Shown here: one piece after another, positions 1 through 7,403 of the stretch
How positions within the stretch are numbered: position 1 is the first letter of the stretch
Layout of the letters: the number at the start of each line of letters is the position of its first letter
Source: an uncultured Myxococcaceae bacterium
GTDB lineage: Bacteria > Myxococcota_A > Polyangia > Polyangiales > Ga0077539
Length of the DNA: 64,000 nucleotides
NCBI GenBank assembly: GCA_945952225.1
Contig: CAMFHP010000005.1
Coordinates: 62,001-126,000 of the forward strand
Reading direction: 5' to 3'
The notes under the pieces: generated by a model
Databases searched by the model: none
Seen by the model: only the letters and a program-made list of their open reading frames with translations
Told to the model about the DNA's origin: nothing
Position numbers and translations under genes: made by a program

Positions 1-1
1 C

Positions 2-583
2 GCGCTCGTGGCGTACTACGGCAGCGCGTATGGGCCGGGGCCGATGATCCTGTTTCGACAGCTTGAGGTGATGTTCTCGCGGCGCGTGGTGATCGAGGCG
101 TTGCAGCGTGTGCTCGGTCGCCCGCGCGCCCTCTCGCTCGACGAGCTGCGCGCGGCCCTCGAAGGCACCACGGGCGCCTCGCTCGAACGGTACTTCCGCG
201 TGTGGCTCCACGGCACCGGCGCGCCCGCGTGGCCCGGGGTCACGGTCACGCGCACGCCGCAGCCCGACGGATCGCTCTCGGTCGCCGTCACCGTGGCCTC
301 GCGCGACGGCGTGGTGCGCCCCTGCCGCTTCACCGTGCGGCTCACAGGCGATGGCGGCGCGCAGCTCGATGTTCCCTTCACCGTGGGCCTCGATGGAACG
401 CAGCCCGCGGCGGTCACGGTGCGTCCGACCTTCGCGGTCACGGGCGTCGAGGTGAACCCGCGCTACGAGGCGCTCGTCTGGCCCATGGCCATGGCCTCGG
501 GCGCGCGATGGGTCGACCACGTGCCGCGCGGTGATTTCAACCCGCTCCTCGCGCCCGTGGCGCCCGTGCGGAGGCGGCGATGA
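2..583 (+). CDS. C-terminal part of an M1-like metallopeptidase (5' end outside window)
   Basis: The reading frame is open to the left edge, so only the last ~190 residues are seen. The visible part has a helical stretch followed by 'YFRVWLHGTGAPAWPG', the kind of transition found where the helical domain of M1 aminopeptidases meets a C-terminal beta-sandwich. The rest (about residues 75-170) alternates hydrophobic and polar residues as a beta-sandwich would. The zinc site (HEXXH...E) would lie upstream and cannot be checked. The stop overlaps the start of the next gene (ATGA at 580-583), so the two are probably co-transcribed. Assignment to M1 is inference from this tail only. Confidence 0.6.
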   Translation, partial: ALVAYYGSAYGPGPMILFRQLEVMFSRRVVIEALQRVLGRPRALSLDELRAALEGTTGASLERYFRVWLHGTGAPAWPGVTVTRTPQPDGSLSVAVTVASRDGVVRPCRFTVRLTGDGGAQLDVPFTVGLDGTQPAAVTVRPTFAVTGVEVNPRYEALVWPMAMASGARWVDHVPRGDFNPLLAPVAPVRRRR

Positions 584-1056
584 AGACCAACGCCGCGCGT
601 GTGCTCGACCAGCTCGGCATCGCGTACGAGCTCCGCGAGTACGAGGTCGATCCCGATCACCTCGAGGCCGAAGTGGTCGCCGCGAAGGTGGGACTCCCCG
701 CGGAGCAGGTGTTCAAGACCCTCGTCGCGAAGGGAGACCGCCACGGCGTGTGCCTCGCGGTCGTTCCCGGCGATCAGTCGTTGGACCTCAAGGCCCTCGC
801 GCGGCTCACGGGCGATCGCAAGGTCGACACCGTGCCGCTCAAGGAGGTGCAGCCGCTCACGGGGTACATCCGCGGCGGCGTGACGGCCCTCGCGCGCCGC
901 AAGGACTATCCCGTCTACCTCGACGAGACGGCGCTCTACTTCGACGTGATCTCGGTCTCGGCGGGCGTGCGGGGCACCCAGATCTTTCTGGCGCCCGGCG
1001 ACTACGCGCGTGCGGTGAAGGCGAAGACGGGCGCCATCGCGCGCCCGAAGGAGTGA
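580..1056 (+). CDS. ybaK: YbaK/EbsC-family aminoacyl-tRNA deacylase
   Basis: A 158-residue protein of the YbaK/ProX editing family, cytoplasmic proteins that hydrolyse mischarged tRNA, typically Cys-tRNA(Pro). Length matches the single-domain family. The N-terminus 'MKTNAARVLDQLGIAYELREYEV' region is characteristic, followed by 'EQVFKTLVAK' (about residues 45-54) with the conserved Lys, and by 'GYIRGGVTALARRKDYPVYLDE' in the C-terminal half, which has the conserved Gly-Gly loop. The C-terminal 'GTQIFLAPGDYARA' is also typical. The start ATG overlaps the previous stop by 4 nt, which fixes the start and suggests translational coupling. Confidence 0.9.
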   Translation: MKTNAARVLDQLGIAYELREYEVDPDHLEAEVVAAKVGLPAEQVFKTLVAKGDRHGVCLAVVPGDQSLDLKALARLTGDRKVDTVPLKEVQPLTGYIRGGVTALARRKDYPVYLDETALYFDVISVSAGVRGTQIFLAPGDYARAVKAKTGAIARPKE

Positions 1057-1066
1057 CCGTCGAGAC

Positions 1067-1354
1067 TCAGGGCGTGGCGCCGTGCGCGAGCTTCTTCGCG
1101 CCCTCGGCGAAGAGCACCTCGACGCGGCCGCTCTCGACGGAGACCACGTAGCCGCGACCGAACTTCGCGTGCGAGACCACGTCGCCGCGGGCGAAGGTGC
1201 GCGTGGGCGCGTAGTCGACGAAGTCGCCGTCGGCGCGGCCCGCGAGGAGCTCGTCGAGCTTCGGCAGATCCGACGACGGAGGGTTGAACCCGAGCGATCC
1301 CTCGGACTGCGACCCGCGGGTGTTGCTGGCCTTCTTGGTGCGCTTCATCGACAT
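1067..1354 (-). CDS. Small protein with a CarD/Tudor-like beta-barrel motif
   Basis: A 95-residue basic protein. The N-terminal ~50 residues look disordered (KRTKKASNTRGSQ...). The C-terminal ~40 residues contain 'ARGDVVSHAKFGRGYVVSV' followed by 'EVLFAEGAKKLAHG', a pattern shared by the SH3/Tudor-like barrels at the C-terminus of UvrD/PcrA helicases and in CarD-like proteins, which bind RNA polymerase. The ATG at 1354 is preferred over an upstream in-frame start because GGAGG (1369-1365) lies 10 nt before it. An RNA-polymerase-binding role is possible; only the fold resemblance is supported. Confidence 0.75.
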   Translation of the reverse strand: MSMKRTKKASNTRGSQSEGSLGFNPPSSDLPKLDELLAGRADGDFVDYAPTRTFARGDVVSHAKFGRGYVVSVESGRVEVLFAEGAKKLAHGATP

Positions 1355-1496
1355 GGCGTGCGTTCCTCCACGATCGTTCCCGAACGGGCGCGCGATGCGT
1401 CGCCGCGCAGGTGCGCTGCGCGGGCGCCGTGAGGGCCGCTCCGTCCCGGGGCACCGGGCAATACTCCCGCGGGGCACCTCCGCGCAACAGCGCCGA

Positions 1497-2009
1497 TCAC
1501 CCCGCACGTCGCCCATCGGGCACGAGCACCCCGCGCAGCGTGCCCTCGTCGACCGCGAAGCGCGCCGCGAGCTGCGCGTACACCGCCCCCACGAGGCGCC
1601 CTCCCTCGGGCCTCGCCACCGCGCGCACGAACGCTTCGTCCATCGGGTGATGCGCGACCTCCGTGGCCCGCGCGACGAGCGCCGCCATGCGTGACGCGGT
1701 CACCGCGCGCCGCGTGCCCATCGCGCGACGGAGCGCCAGCGCCGCCGCCAGCGTGCGGTGAAAGGCCACCATCCAGTGCATCCAGGGTTCGACCCGCGCG
1801 GGGTCTTCGAGCGCCCGCGCGGTGCCCTCGGCGCGCGCCGTGAGGGTGTCTCCATCGAGCACGTCGAGCTCGCGCAGCGCGCCGGGGAACTCCGCGGCCA
1901 GCGCGCGCAACACGTCCGCGGGCGCCACGTCGCCGCCCTGCGCACGCGCATCGCGGAGCGCGCGGAGCGTGCGGTATTTGCGGGTGAGCGCGTCGAGTCC
2001 GTCGCTCAC
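1497..2009 (-). CDS. Conserved hypothetical helical protein downstream of pgl
   Basis: A 170-residue, Ala/Arg-rich, mostly helical protein with no domain I recognise. It starts with GTG at 2009, overlapping the stop of the 6-phosphogluconolactonase gene by 4 nt, so it is very likely translated from the same mRNA. Conspicuous features are a 'MHWMVAFHRTLAAALALRR' helix in the middle and no signal peptide or membrane segment. A cytoplasmic role is likely; function unknown. Confidence 0.75.
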   Translation of the reverse strand: MSDGLDALTRKYRTLRALRDARAQGGDVAPADVLRALAAEFPGALRELDVLDGDTLTARAEGTARALEDPARVEPWMHWMVAFHRTLAAALALRRAMGTRRAVTASRMAALVARATEVAHHPMDEAFVRAVARPEGGRLVGAVYAQLAARFAVDEGTLRGVLVPDGRRAG

Positions 2010-2737
2010 ACGGGCAGGCCGAGCGAGAGCGCGAGGGGCTCGTCGATCGCGAGCGCGACCTCGCCCTCGGCGTCGCGGAGCACCTGCGCGGGGATGCGCC
2101 TGCGGTCGTCGTCGTCGTCGAAGGCCATGCGCAGCGGGCGCGTGTGACGGCCGCCGTAGAGCACCAGCAGCAGGTGACGCGCGTGACGGATCGCGACGGG
2201 CGTGAGGGTCACGCGGTCGACGTGGGGCTCCATCGGCGGATCGGGCGCGGCGGCCACGGGGAGCGGGTCTTCGAGGGCGGGCGCGAGCGCGTGGAGGCCG
2301 AGCATCTCGCCGTTGCGTCCGAGCGTGAGGAGCACCAGGTCGAAGCGCGGCGGATCACCCACGAGCGGCGCGAGCAGCGGGGCGTACTCCTGCGCGGCGG
2401 AGGCCACGTCGAGGCCGAGGGCGAACATGGGCCGGGCCTTCTCTTCGCGCACGGGCACGCGGCGCAGAAGGGTCTCGTAGACGTTGTGCCAGACGCTGAG
2501 GTCGTCTTCGGTGGAGACCGCGCGCTCCTCGGCGAAGAAGATCTCCCAGCGCTTCCACTCGATGTCGCGACGCGCGGCGAGGAGCTTGTAGACGGGCGCG
2601 AGCTCGTCGCTCCACGCGAGGGCCACGGCGAAGTATCCGTGGTCGGCGATGGCCTCGCGGGCGCGCTCGGCGATGTACGCGGCGGCCTTCTCGGCGGTGC
2701 GCGCGGGGTTCTGTCCGATGAGGTGGTGCGTGGGCAT
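2006..2737 (-). CDS. pgl: 6-phosphogluconolactonase
   Basis: A 243-residue cytoplasmic enzyme hydrolysing 6-phosphoglucono-delta-lactone in the oxidative pentose phosphate pathway. Family signatures are 'WKRWEIFFAEERAV' (the W-x-x-x-x-FF-x-DER-type motif) and 'FDLVLLTLGRNGEMLGLHAL', equivalent to the usual 'LLGMGxDGHxASLFP'. In that loop the canonical Asp-Gly-His is 'RNGEMLGLH', somewhat divergent. Length agrees with the family. The ATG at 2737 was chosen over an upstream extension because the extension overlaps a divergent gene and TAGCGT (2750-2745), a likely -10, lies 7 nt upstream, implying a leaderless or nearly leaderless mRNA. Confidence 0.8.
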   Translation of the reverse strand: MPTHHLIGQNPARTAEKAAAYIAERAREAIADHGYFAVALAWSDELAPVYKLLAARRDIEWKRWEIFFAEERAVSTEDDLSVWHNVYETLLRRVPVREEKARPMFALGLDVASAAQEYAPLLAPLVGDPPRFDLVLLTLGRNGEMLGLHALAPALEDPLPVAAAPDPPMEPHVDRVTLTPVAIRHARHLLLVLYGGRHTRPLRMAFDDDDDRRRIPAQVLRDAEGEVALAIDEPLALSLGLPV

Positions 2738-2744
2738 CGCGCGG

Positions 2745-2750
2745 ACGCTA
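2745..2750 (-). promoter_or_regulatory. Candidate -10 element (TAGCGT) for pgl
   Basis: TAGCGT on the minus strand ends 7 nt before the pgl ATG. The same string followed by CCGCSGCG-like bases and ATG occurs before the gene starting at 11146, and a close variant before the gene starting at 62331. The -35 half is weak (TTCCCG at 17 nt). Confidence 0.4.
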
Positions 2751-2785
2751 TCGCAGCGCGGTTTTCGCGGGAACGCCCTTCGGTG

Positions 2786-2791
2786 TAGTGT
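2786..2791 (+). promoter_or_regulatory. Candidate -10 element (TAGTGT)
   Basis: TAGTGT lies 7 nt before the GTG at 2799, back to back with the pgl promoter. It is the same hexamer as the -10 of the better supported promoter at 49197-49224. The -35 region is only T-rich (TTTTCG). Confidence 0.35.
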
Positions 2792-2798
2792 GCGCGCC

Positions 2799-3272
2799 GT
2801 GGCTGACACCAACCGACCGGCGCGGGTGATTCCGCGATCTTCCCTTGCCGAGAAGCACGGGCTCGATCCCTTCAAGGTCTTCTGCGCGTACCACCTCGGG
2901 CTCACCGACGACGACCGCTACGAGTTTCAAAACGTCCACCAGGTGGCGAAGCGTTTTGGCGTGCCTTCGGGGGTGCTCAAGCAGGTGCTTCAAGACTGGC
3001 AGCTCGACGCGGACCACATCGTCCATTCGACCTTCGACATGTCGGGCGCGCAGGTCGATGTGATGTACGTGCCCGAGGGCATCAGCCGCCGCGCGATGGC
3101 CGAATCGCTCTGGCAGGATTTTCTCCACGCCGCGCCGAAGTCGCGCGACTGGCAGCGCGAGCTCGCCGAAGACGCCATGGCCAATGAGAAGGTCTTCGGC
3201 CCGTCGCGCGCGCAGCACGCGGCCTCTCCCTCCCGCGACGCGGGACCGCGCACGCACACGCGTCGGCGATGA
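2799..3272 (+). CDS. Conserved hypothetical protein, possibly DNA-binding helical N-terminus
   Basis: A 157-residue soluble protein. Residues ~12-75 include 'DPFKVFCAYHLGL' and 'NVHQVAKRFGVPSGVLKQVL', which reads like a helix-turn-helix (VAKRFGVPSGVLKQ). The middle part is conserved-looking and the C-terminal ~30 residues are disordered and basic. The GTG at 2799 was chosen because the region upstream overlaps the divergent pgl promoter. It overlaps the MFS transporter gene by 4 nt (ATGA at 3269-3272), so the two probably form an operon. No assigned function. Confidence 0.75.
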   Translation: MADTNRPARVIPRSSLAEKHGLDPFKVFCAYHLGLTDDDRYEFQNVHQVAKRFGVPSGVLKQVLQDWQLDADHIVHSTFDMSGAQVDVMYVPEGISRRAMAESLWQDFLHAAPKSRDWQRELAEDAMANEKVFGPSRAQHAASPSRDAGPRTHTRRR

Positions 3273-4474
3273 GCGACGCGCCGCGCCCCGCCCTCTCGCG
3301 CACCGTCGTGGTGCTCGGTGTGGTGAGCCTCTTCACCGACGTGGCCGCGGACATGGCCGTGCCCTTTCTGCCCGCGCTCCTCGCGAGCATGGGCGCGGGC
3401 GCGGCGGCGCTCGGGCTCGTCGAGGGTGTCGCCACGGCCACCTCGTCGCTCATGAAGTTCTTCGTGGGAACGCTCTCCGACCACGTTCCCCGCAAGAAGC
3501 CCCTGGTGCTTCTGGGCTACACGGTTTCGAACCTCGCGCGCCCGCTGCTCGCGGTCGTGAGCGCGCCCTGGCACGTCCTCGCGGTGCGCTTCGTCGACCG
3601 ACTGGGCAAAGGCGTCCGCACGTCTCCGCGCGACGCGCTCATCGCACGCAGCACGCCCCGCGAGCGCCACGGCGTGGCCTTCGGGTTTCACCGCGCGATG
3701 GACAACGCCGGCGCCGTGCTCGGCCCCCTCGCCGCCACCGCGGTGCTCCGCTACGCACCCGACAACATCCGACTCGTGCTCGCGCTCACCGCCGTGCCCG
3801 GCGTGGTCTCCATCGCGTGTGTGGCCTTCGGCGTGCGCGAAGACCCCGCGCCCGAGGTGTCGTCAAAGCCCGCGACGAAGCTCTCGCTCCACGGACCCGT
3901 TCCGCCCGCGATGCGCCCGCTGCTCGCGCTCGTGGCGGTCTTCACACTCGCCAATGCGAGCGACAGCTTTCTCATCCTCCGCGCGAAGGAGCTCGGCGTG
4001 CCCACGGTGTGGCTCCCCATCGCGTGGGCCTCGCTCTCGCTCGTGCGCGCCCTCGCCGCCACGCCGGGCGGATGGATCGCCGACCGCATCGGACGCGCCC
4101 GCGCCCTCTCCCTCGGATGGGCCCTCTACGCCGTGGCCTATGCGGGCTTCGGGTTCGCGCGGAGCCTCCCCGTCGCGGCCCTCTCGCTGTTGACCTACGG
4201 GCTCTATTACGGCCTCACCGAGGGCACCGAGCGCGCGATGGTGAGCTCGCTCGTGCGCGACGACGAGCTCGGTCGGGCCTTCGGGTATTTCAACCTGGTG
4301 ACCGGGCTCATGGCCCTGCCCGCGTCGGTGCTCTTCGGATGGCTGCTGCCCGTGCATCACGGGCTGTGGGCGTGGGGAGGCTCGGCGGCCCTCGCGGCGT
4401 TGAGCGCGCTGGGCATGGCGCGGTGGTCGGGTCAGTTGCAGAGCGAGCGGCAGTTCTCGCGTCCCGAGCGCTGA
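3269..4474 (+). CDS. MFS transporter, drug/metabolite efflux type
   Basis: A 401-residue inner-membrane protein with about 12 hydrophobic segments. It carries the MFS loop 2-3 motif variant 'GTLSDHVPRKKPLVLLGY' (about residues 68-85) and 'DRLGKGVRTSPRDALIARS', a signature of an MFS subgroup with a conserved 'GKGxRTxPRDALIA' segment. The second half begins near residue 210 after an ~18-residue charged linker. The substrate cannot be inferred. It is translationally coupled to the upstream small gene. Its last 43 bp overlap, tail to tail, the 3' end of the Kelch lipoprotein gene on the other strand. Confidence 0.88.
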   Translation: MSDAPRPALSRTVVVLGVVSLFTDVAADMAVPFLPALLASMGAGAAALGLVEGVATATSSLMKFFVGTLSDHVPRKKPLVLLGYTVSNLARPLLAVVSAPWHVLAVRFVDRLGKGVRTSPRDALIARSTPRERHGVAFGFHRAMDNAGAVLGPLAATAVLRYAPDNIRLVLALTAVPGVVSIACVAFGVREDPAPEVSSKPATKLSLHGPVPPAMRPLLALVAVFTLANASDSFLILRAKELGVPTVWLPIAWASLSLVRALAATPGGWIADRIGRARALSLGWALYAVAYAGFGFARSLPVAALSLLTYGLYYGLTEGTERAMVSSLVRDDELGRAFGYFNLVTGLMALPASVLFGWLLPVHHGLWAWGGSAALAALSALGMARWSGQLQSERQFSRPER

Positions 4475-5721
4475 CACGAGAGGCCGTCGGTGGCGCCACG
4501 GAGCGTGCGCCATGCGGCCGTGCGAAGGTCGAGGGACCACACGTCGGCCGCGAGGCCGCAGTCGGTCTTGCCGCCGTAGAGGATCGCGCGGTTGCGCGCC
4601 GGGTCGACGGCGAGCACGAAGGCGCTGCGACGCTCGGGCGACATCGCATCCTGCGTGGCGAAGTCCGCGGGGAACATGCAGAACCCCGAGCTCGGCGCGT
4701 TGAGCTCATCGCCCGCGCTCACCTGCGTGAGCTCGCCCGACGCGCTCCATCGGAACACGTCATTGCGGTTGCCGAGCGCGCCGTCGTCGTGACCGCCCAC
4801 GAGCATGAGCTCGGCGCCGTTGCCCGTTGGCACCAGCGAGGCGCTGATGCGACCGGCGAGGGCGGTGGTGTCTCCCGTGAGCGTGACCGATGACCACGCG
4901 CCCGTCGCGAGGTCGAGGCGCGCCGCATCGGAGTAGAACGGCCCCGTGAACGCATCGGCGCCCCCCCCGCCGGTGATCACCATGGCGCCTCCCGCGACGG
5001 TCGCGGCGTGAAAGAGGCGCGTGGTCGGGGGCGATCCCGTGGTGGTCACGCGCCGCCACGTCGAGGTCGCGAGGTCGAGGGCCCAGGTGTCATTGCGGGG
5101 CGTGAAGGTGAGTCCGTTGGCGCTCGTGTTGCCGCCAAAGATCACCAGCGCGTCGGCAGTCGGGTCATACACCGCAGTGGCGTTCGAGCGGGCCGTGGGC
5201 GCGTCTCCCGACACCTCGATGCGTCGCCAGGTCTCGGTGGCGAGGTCGAGGGCCCAGACGTCGTTGTAGTTGGTGTAGTTGCCCGTGGTGCCCGCGCGGA
5301 ATCGCCCGCCAAAGATCACGAGCTGACGGCGTCGCGTGTCGAGCGCGTAGGCCATGCGCGCGCGGGGCGACGGCGCGGTCTCGCGCATCACCTGTTGCCA
5401 GCAGTTGATCGCGGGATCGAAGCGCCAGAGGTCGTTGTTGAACTCGGGCGTCGTGCGGCAGTTGACCGTCGGCCCCGTGTCACCCCCGAAGACCCACAGC
5501 GCGCCCGTCACCGGATCGACCGCGCCCGCGCTGTCTCCGCGCGCCGCGGGCTGGAGCGAAGGGCTCTCGCAACGCGCGGGCTGCACGTCGGCGGGCGCGT
5601 CCGCGGCGGCATCGCGGGCGGCGTCTGCCGTGGCGGGCACATCGGCGGTCGCGGCGCCGTCATCGGTGCACGCCGCGAGGGCGAAGAGGGGAGCGAGGAG
5701 GAGCGCGCGGTAGGTCTTCAC
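4432..5721 (-). CDS. Kelch-repeat lipoprotein
   Basis: A 429-residue exported protein. Translation from GTG at 5721 gives a lipoprotein signal ending in 'LFALAAC' with Cys about residue 17, followed by an Asp/Ala/Pro linker (DVPATADAARDAAADAP). The rest is a beta-propeller of about six Kelch-type blades, each with a Gly-Gly pair and W at regular spacing, for example 'QLVIFGGRFRAG', 'ALVIFGGNTSANG', 'MVITGGGGADAF', 'ELMLVGGHDDG', 'RAILYGGKTDCG', with 'DLATETWRR' between blades. Probably surface or periplasmic; ligand unknown. The in-frame extension to 5829 has no signal and was rejected. The 3' end overlaps the MFS gene. Confidence 0.88.
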   Translation of the reverse strand: MKTYRALLLAPLFALAACTDDGAATADVPATADAARDAAADAPADVQPARCESPSLQPAARGDSAGAVDPVTGALWVFGGDTGPTVNCRTTPEFNNDLWRFDPAINCWQQVMRETAPSPRARMAYALDTRRRQLVIFGGRFRAGTTGNYTNYNDVWALDLATETWRRIEVSGDAPTARSNATAVYDPTADALVIFGGNTSANGLTFTPRNDTWALDLATSTWRRVTTTGSPPTTRLFHAATVAGGAMVITGGGGADAFTGPFYSDAARLDLATGAWSSVTLTGDTTALAGRISASLVPTGNGAELMLVGGHDDGALGNRNDVFRWSASGELTQVSAGDELNAPSSGFCMFPADFATQDAMSPERRSAFVLAVDPARNRAILYGGKTDCGLAADVWSLDLRTAAWRTLRGATDGLSCQRSGRENCRSLCN

Positions 5722-5803
5722 GGTGGGCCGTGAGCGATACCGCAGGAGGGCGTCGGCTGAGAAGAGGAGGGCGTCGAACGGCGGGTGCGCAGCGCGCGCG
5801 GGA

Positions 5804-6373
5804 TCACTCCGCGGCGGGCGTCTCGTCACCGCCCTCGGCGGCGTGGGCCTCGGGCAGCGGGTTCTTGCGGGGACGGCCCGGACCGCGGCGCGCCTTGGGC
5901 TTCGCGGCGCTCGAAGCGCCCACGCCGTAGCGGGCCTGACGGCGCTCGCCGTGCTGCTGCACGAGGCCCTCTTCCTTGAGCTTGTTGAGCGCGTACTGAA
6001 AGCGACCCTCGTCGGTCGCGCGGAGCCCGAGCTGCTTCATGATCTCGCGCGCCGCGAGGTTGCGCTGCGACTTCTTCAGCGTGTCGATGATCCGATCGCT
6101 GAGGCGGTTGACCTGATCGGGGCTGCTCTTGACCACCGCGGCGGCGCCGGCCTTGCGGGCAGCGCGCGCGGGGGCCTTCGCCTCGGCCGCGGCCTTGCGG
6201 GGTGCGCGGCCCGCGGCGCGCTTGGCCGTCGAGGTCTGCGCCACGGCGGCGATCGCCGAGCGCCCGCCCGTGCCGACCTGCGAGACGGCGTGCACGACAG
6301 CCTCGGAGAACACCTTCAGGAGTTCACGGGTGAAGTCCTGAAGAACCTTTTCGATCGCGGCCTGCGTATTCAT
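5804..6373 (-). CDS. Winged-helix DNA-binding protein with a C-terminal AT-hook
   Basis: A 189-residue basic protein. Residues ~1-40 form a helical dimer-like region, followed by a Lys/Ala-rich linker resembling histone H1 tails (~45-85). Residues ~90-150 look like a winged helix ('RIIDTLKKSQRNLAAREIM' then 'FQYALNKLKEEGLVQQHGE'). The tail contains 'RRGPGRPRKNPLP', a canonical AT-hook core (RGRP-type). It may act as a nucleoid-associated or architectural regulator. The second Met (6373) is preferred to the first (6382) because AAGGA (6386-6382) sits 8 nt before it but overlaps the first ATG. Confidence 0.85.
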   Translation of the reverse strand: MNTQAAIEKVLQDFTRELLKVFSEAVVHAVSQVGTGGRSAIAAVAQTSTAKRAAGRAPRKAAAEAKAPARAARKAGAAAVVKSSPDQVNRLSDRIIDTLKKSQRNLAAREIMKQLGLRATDEGRFQYALNKLKEEGLVQQHGERRQARYGVGASSAAKPKARRGPGRPRKNPLPEAHAAEGGDETPAAE

Positions 6374-6403
6374 GGTGGTCATCCTTGTCGCGGTTGATTG
6401 CTC

Positions 6404-6432
6404 TCTACACCCTTTGGCGACATGGGCGTCAA
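6404..6432 (-). promoter_or_regulatory. Candidate sigma-70-type promoter for the winged-helix/AT-hook gene
   Basis: On the minus strand TTGACG (6432-6427) is separated by 17 nt from TGTAGA (6409-6404). A transcript would start near 6397, leaving a ~24-nt leader that contains the AAGGA ribosome site. Confidence 0.4.
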
Positions 6433-6629
6433 GCCAAGAGTGACGCGAGAGGTTTTCTTTCGCCAGCGGGTTGACGGATTCGCTTCGGTGTCTTGAATCC
6501 GCGCCACGGTTGTCGGGAGAGCGGCGGGTCGTTGTGGGTGCGACGATGCCGCGCGAGGAGGCGACGCGGCGCGCACACGCACGACGCGGAGGGCGCTGTG
6601 CATCCGATGGTCAGCGGCGAACTCGGGTG

Positions 6630-6659
6630 CTGACGCGGGCCCCCGGGTGCTGGTAACGT
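6630..6659 (+). promoter_or_regulatory. Candidate promoter for the LamG-like gene
   Basis: CTGACG (6630-6635), an 18-nt spacer and TAACGT (6654-6659). Transcription would start near 6666, giving a ~75-nt leader ending in AAAGGA 9 nt before the ATG at 6741. Confidence 0.35.
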
Positions 6660-6740
6660 CGCCGCCGGGTCGATGCAGCGAAGGCAACGCGGCGGTGGTG
6701 ACCGCCCGCGCGCGACGACGACAGGAAAGGATCGATCACG

Positions 6741-7385
6741 ATGAGCGACAAGGTGCAGCAGGCGGCGGACGCGGCGGATGTCGCGTGGCCGACGATCGTC
6801 GAGGAGAACTTCGCGAAGAGCCCCGAGGGCTGGAGCTTCGCGGCCACCTCGTCGGCGCCTCCCCTGCGGTTCGACGCGCCTGGCGTCGTGGTGACGCTGC
6901 CGGGCGGTGAGACCTCGGTGGCGGCCTACTGGTACGAGCGCAACGCGAAGGGCGACCTCGCGGTGATCGAGAACGCGGCGGTGAGCGTGACGATGACCCT
7001 GCTCTCGTCGGAGGCCCCCACGCAGAGCTACTGCGGCATCAGCTTTCGCGCGCTCTCGGACAAGGACAACTACCGTCTCTTCATCGCGGGTGACGGACAC
7101 TTTCGCCTCACGCGCCGCAAGGACAACGTGAGCACCGCGCTCGTCGAATGGACGCCCCACGAGGCGCTCATTCCGGGTCTCGGGCAGCAGAATCGCATCC
7201 AGATCGTGATGGATGGCCCGTCGATCACGGTGTACGGCAACGGCCAGAAGCTCACCGCGGTGACCGATGAGACCTTCCGCGCGGGCCACATCGCCCTTCA
7301 GGCGCAGGGCGGCTCGGCCGACACCGAGAGCGCCACGGTGTTCTGCTTCCGCGACTTCGAACTCTCGGCCCCGTCGCCCGCCTGA
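6741..7385 (+). CDS. Concanavalin-like/LamG (DUF1080-type) domain protein, no signal peptide
   Basis: A 214-residue single-domain protein. After a short N-terminal helix it is nearly all beta-strand. Features are 'VEENFAKSPEGWSF' at the start, 'YCGISFRALSDKDNYRLFI' in the middle, 'NRIQIVMDGPSITVYGNGQK' and a final 'SATVFCFRDFEL'. This is the jelly-roll pattern of DUF1080/LamG proteins, in which the 'DNYRLFI..' and 'G..I.VY.NG..L' strands are typical. There is no cleavable signal, so it is cytoplasmic or leaves by another route. AAAGGA precedes the ATG by 9 nt. A carbohydrate ligand is plausible but unproven. Confidence 0.82.
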   Translation: MSDKVQQAADAADVAWPTIVEENFAKSPEGWSFAATSSAPPLRFDAPGVVVTLPGGETSVAAYWYERNAKGDLAVIENAAVSVTMTLLSSEAPTQSYCGISFRALSDKDNYRLFIAGDGHFRLTRRKDNVSTALVEWTPHEALIPGLGQQNRIQIVMDGPSITVYGNGQKLTAVTDETFRAGHIALQAQGGSADTESATVFCFRDFELSAPSPA

Positions 7386-7403
7386 AGCCCTCGCGGTTCG
7401 CGC

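Larger units (their letters stand above)
6374..6740. other. Divergent intergenic region, 367 bp
   Basis: This is the longest gene-free stretch in the window. It lies between the winged-helix gene (leftward) and the LamG-like gene (rightward). The left part holds the candidate promoter at 6404-6432. A second rightward TTGACG-16-TTGAAT (6471-6498) is possible but is 240 nt from the next gene. The right part holds CTGACG-18-TAACGT (6630-6659). No ORF with a convincing start, no tRNA and no strong hairpin was seen. Candidate autoregulatory target of the adjacent DNA-binding protein. Confidence 0.6.

Noticed and set aside
2006-2737. Possible glucosamine-6-phosphate deaminase instead of 6-phosphogluconolactonase
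   Set aside because: The WKRWEIFFAEERAV region and the length fit the lactonase side of the shared fold; the NagB catalytic loop is missing. The altered Gly-x-x-Gly-His loop leaves some doubt.
6471-6498. Rightward TTGACG-16-TTGAAT as promoter of the LamG-like gene
   Set aside because: It is ~240 nt from the gene and the -10 is poor; CTGACG-18-TAACGT nearer the start is preferred. Not excluded as a second start.
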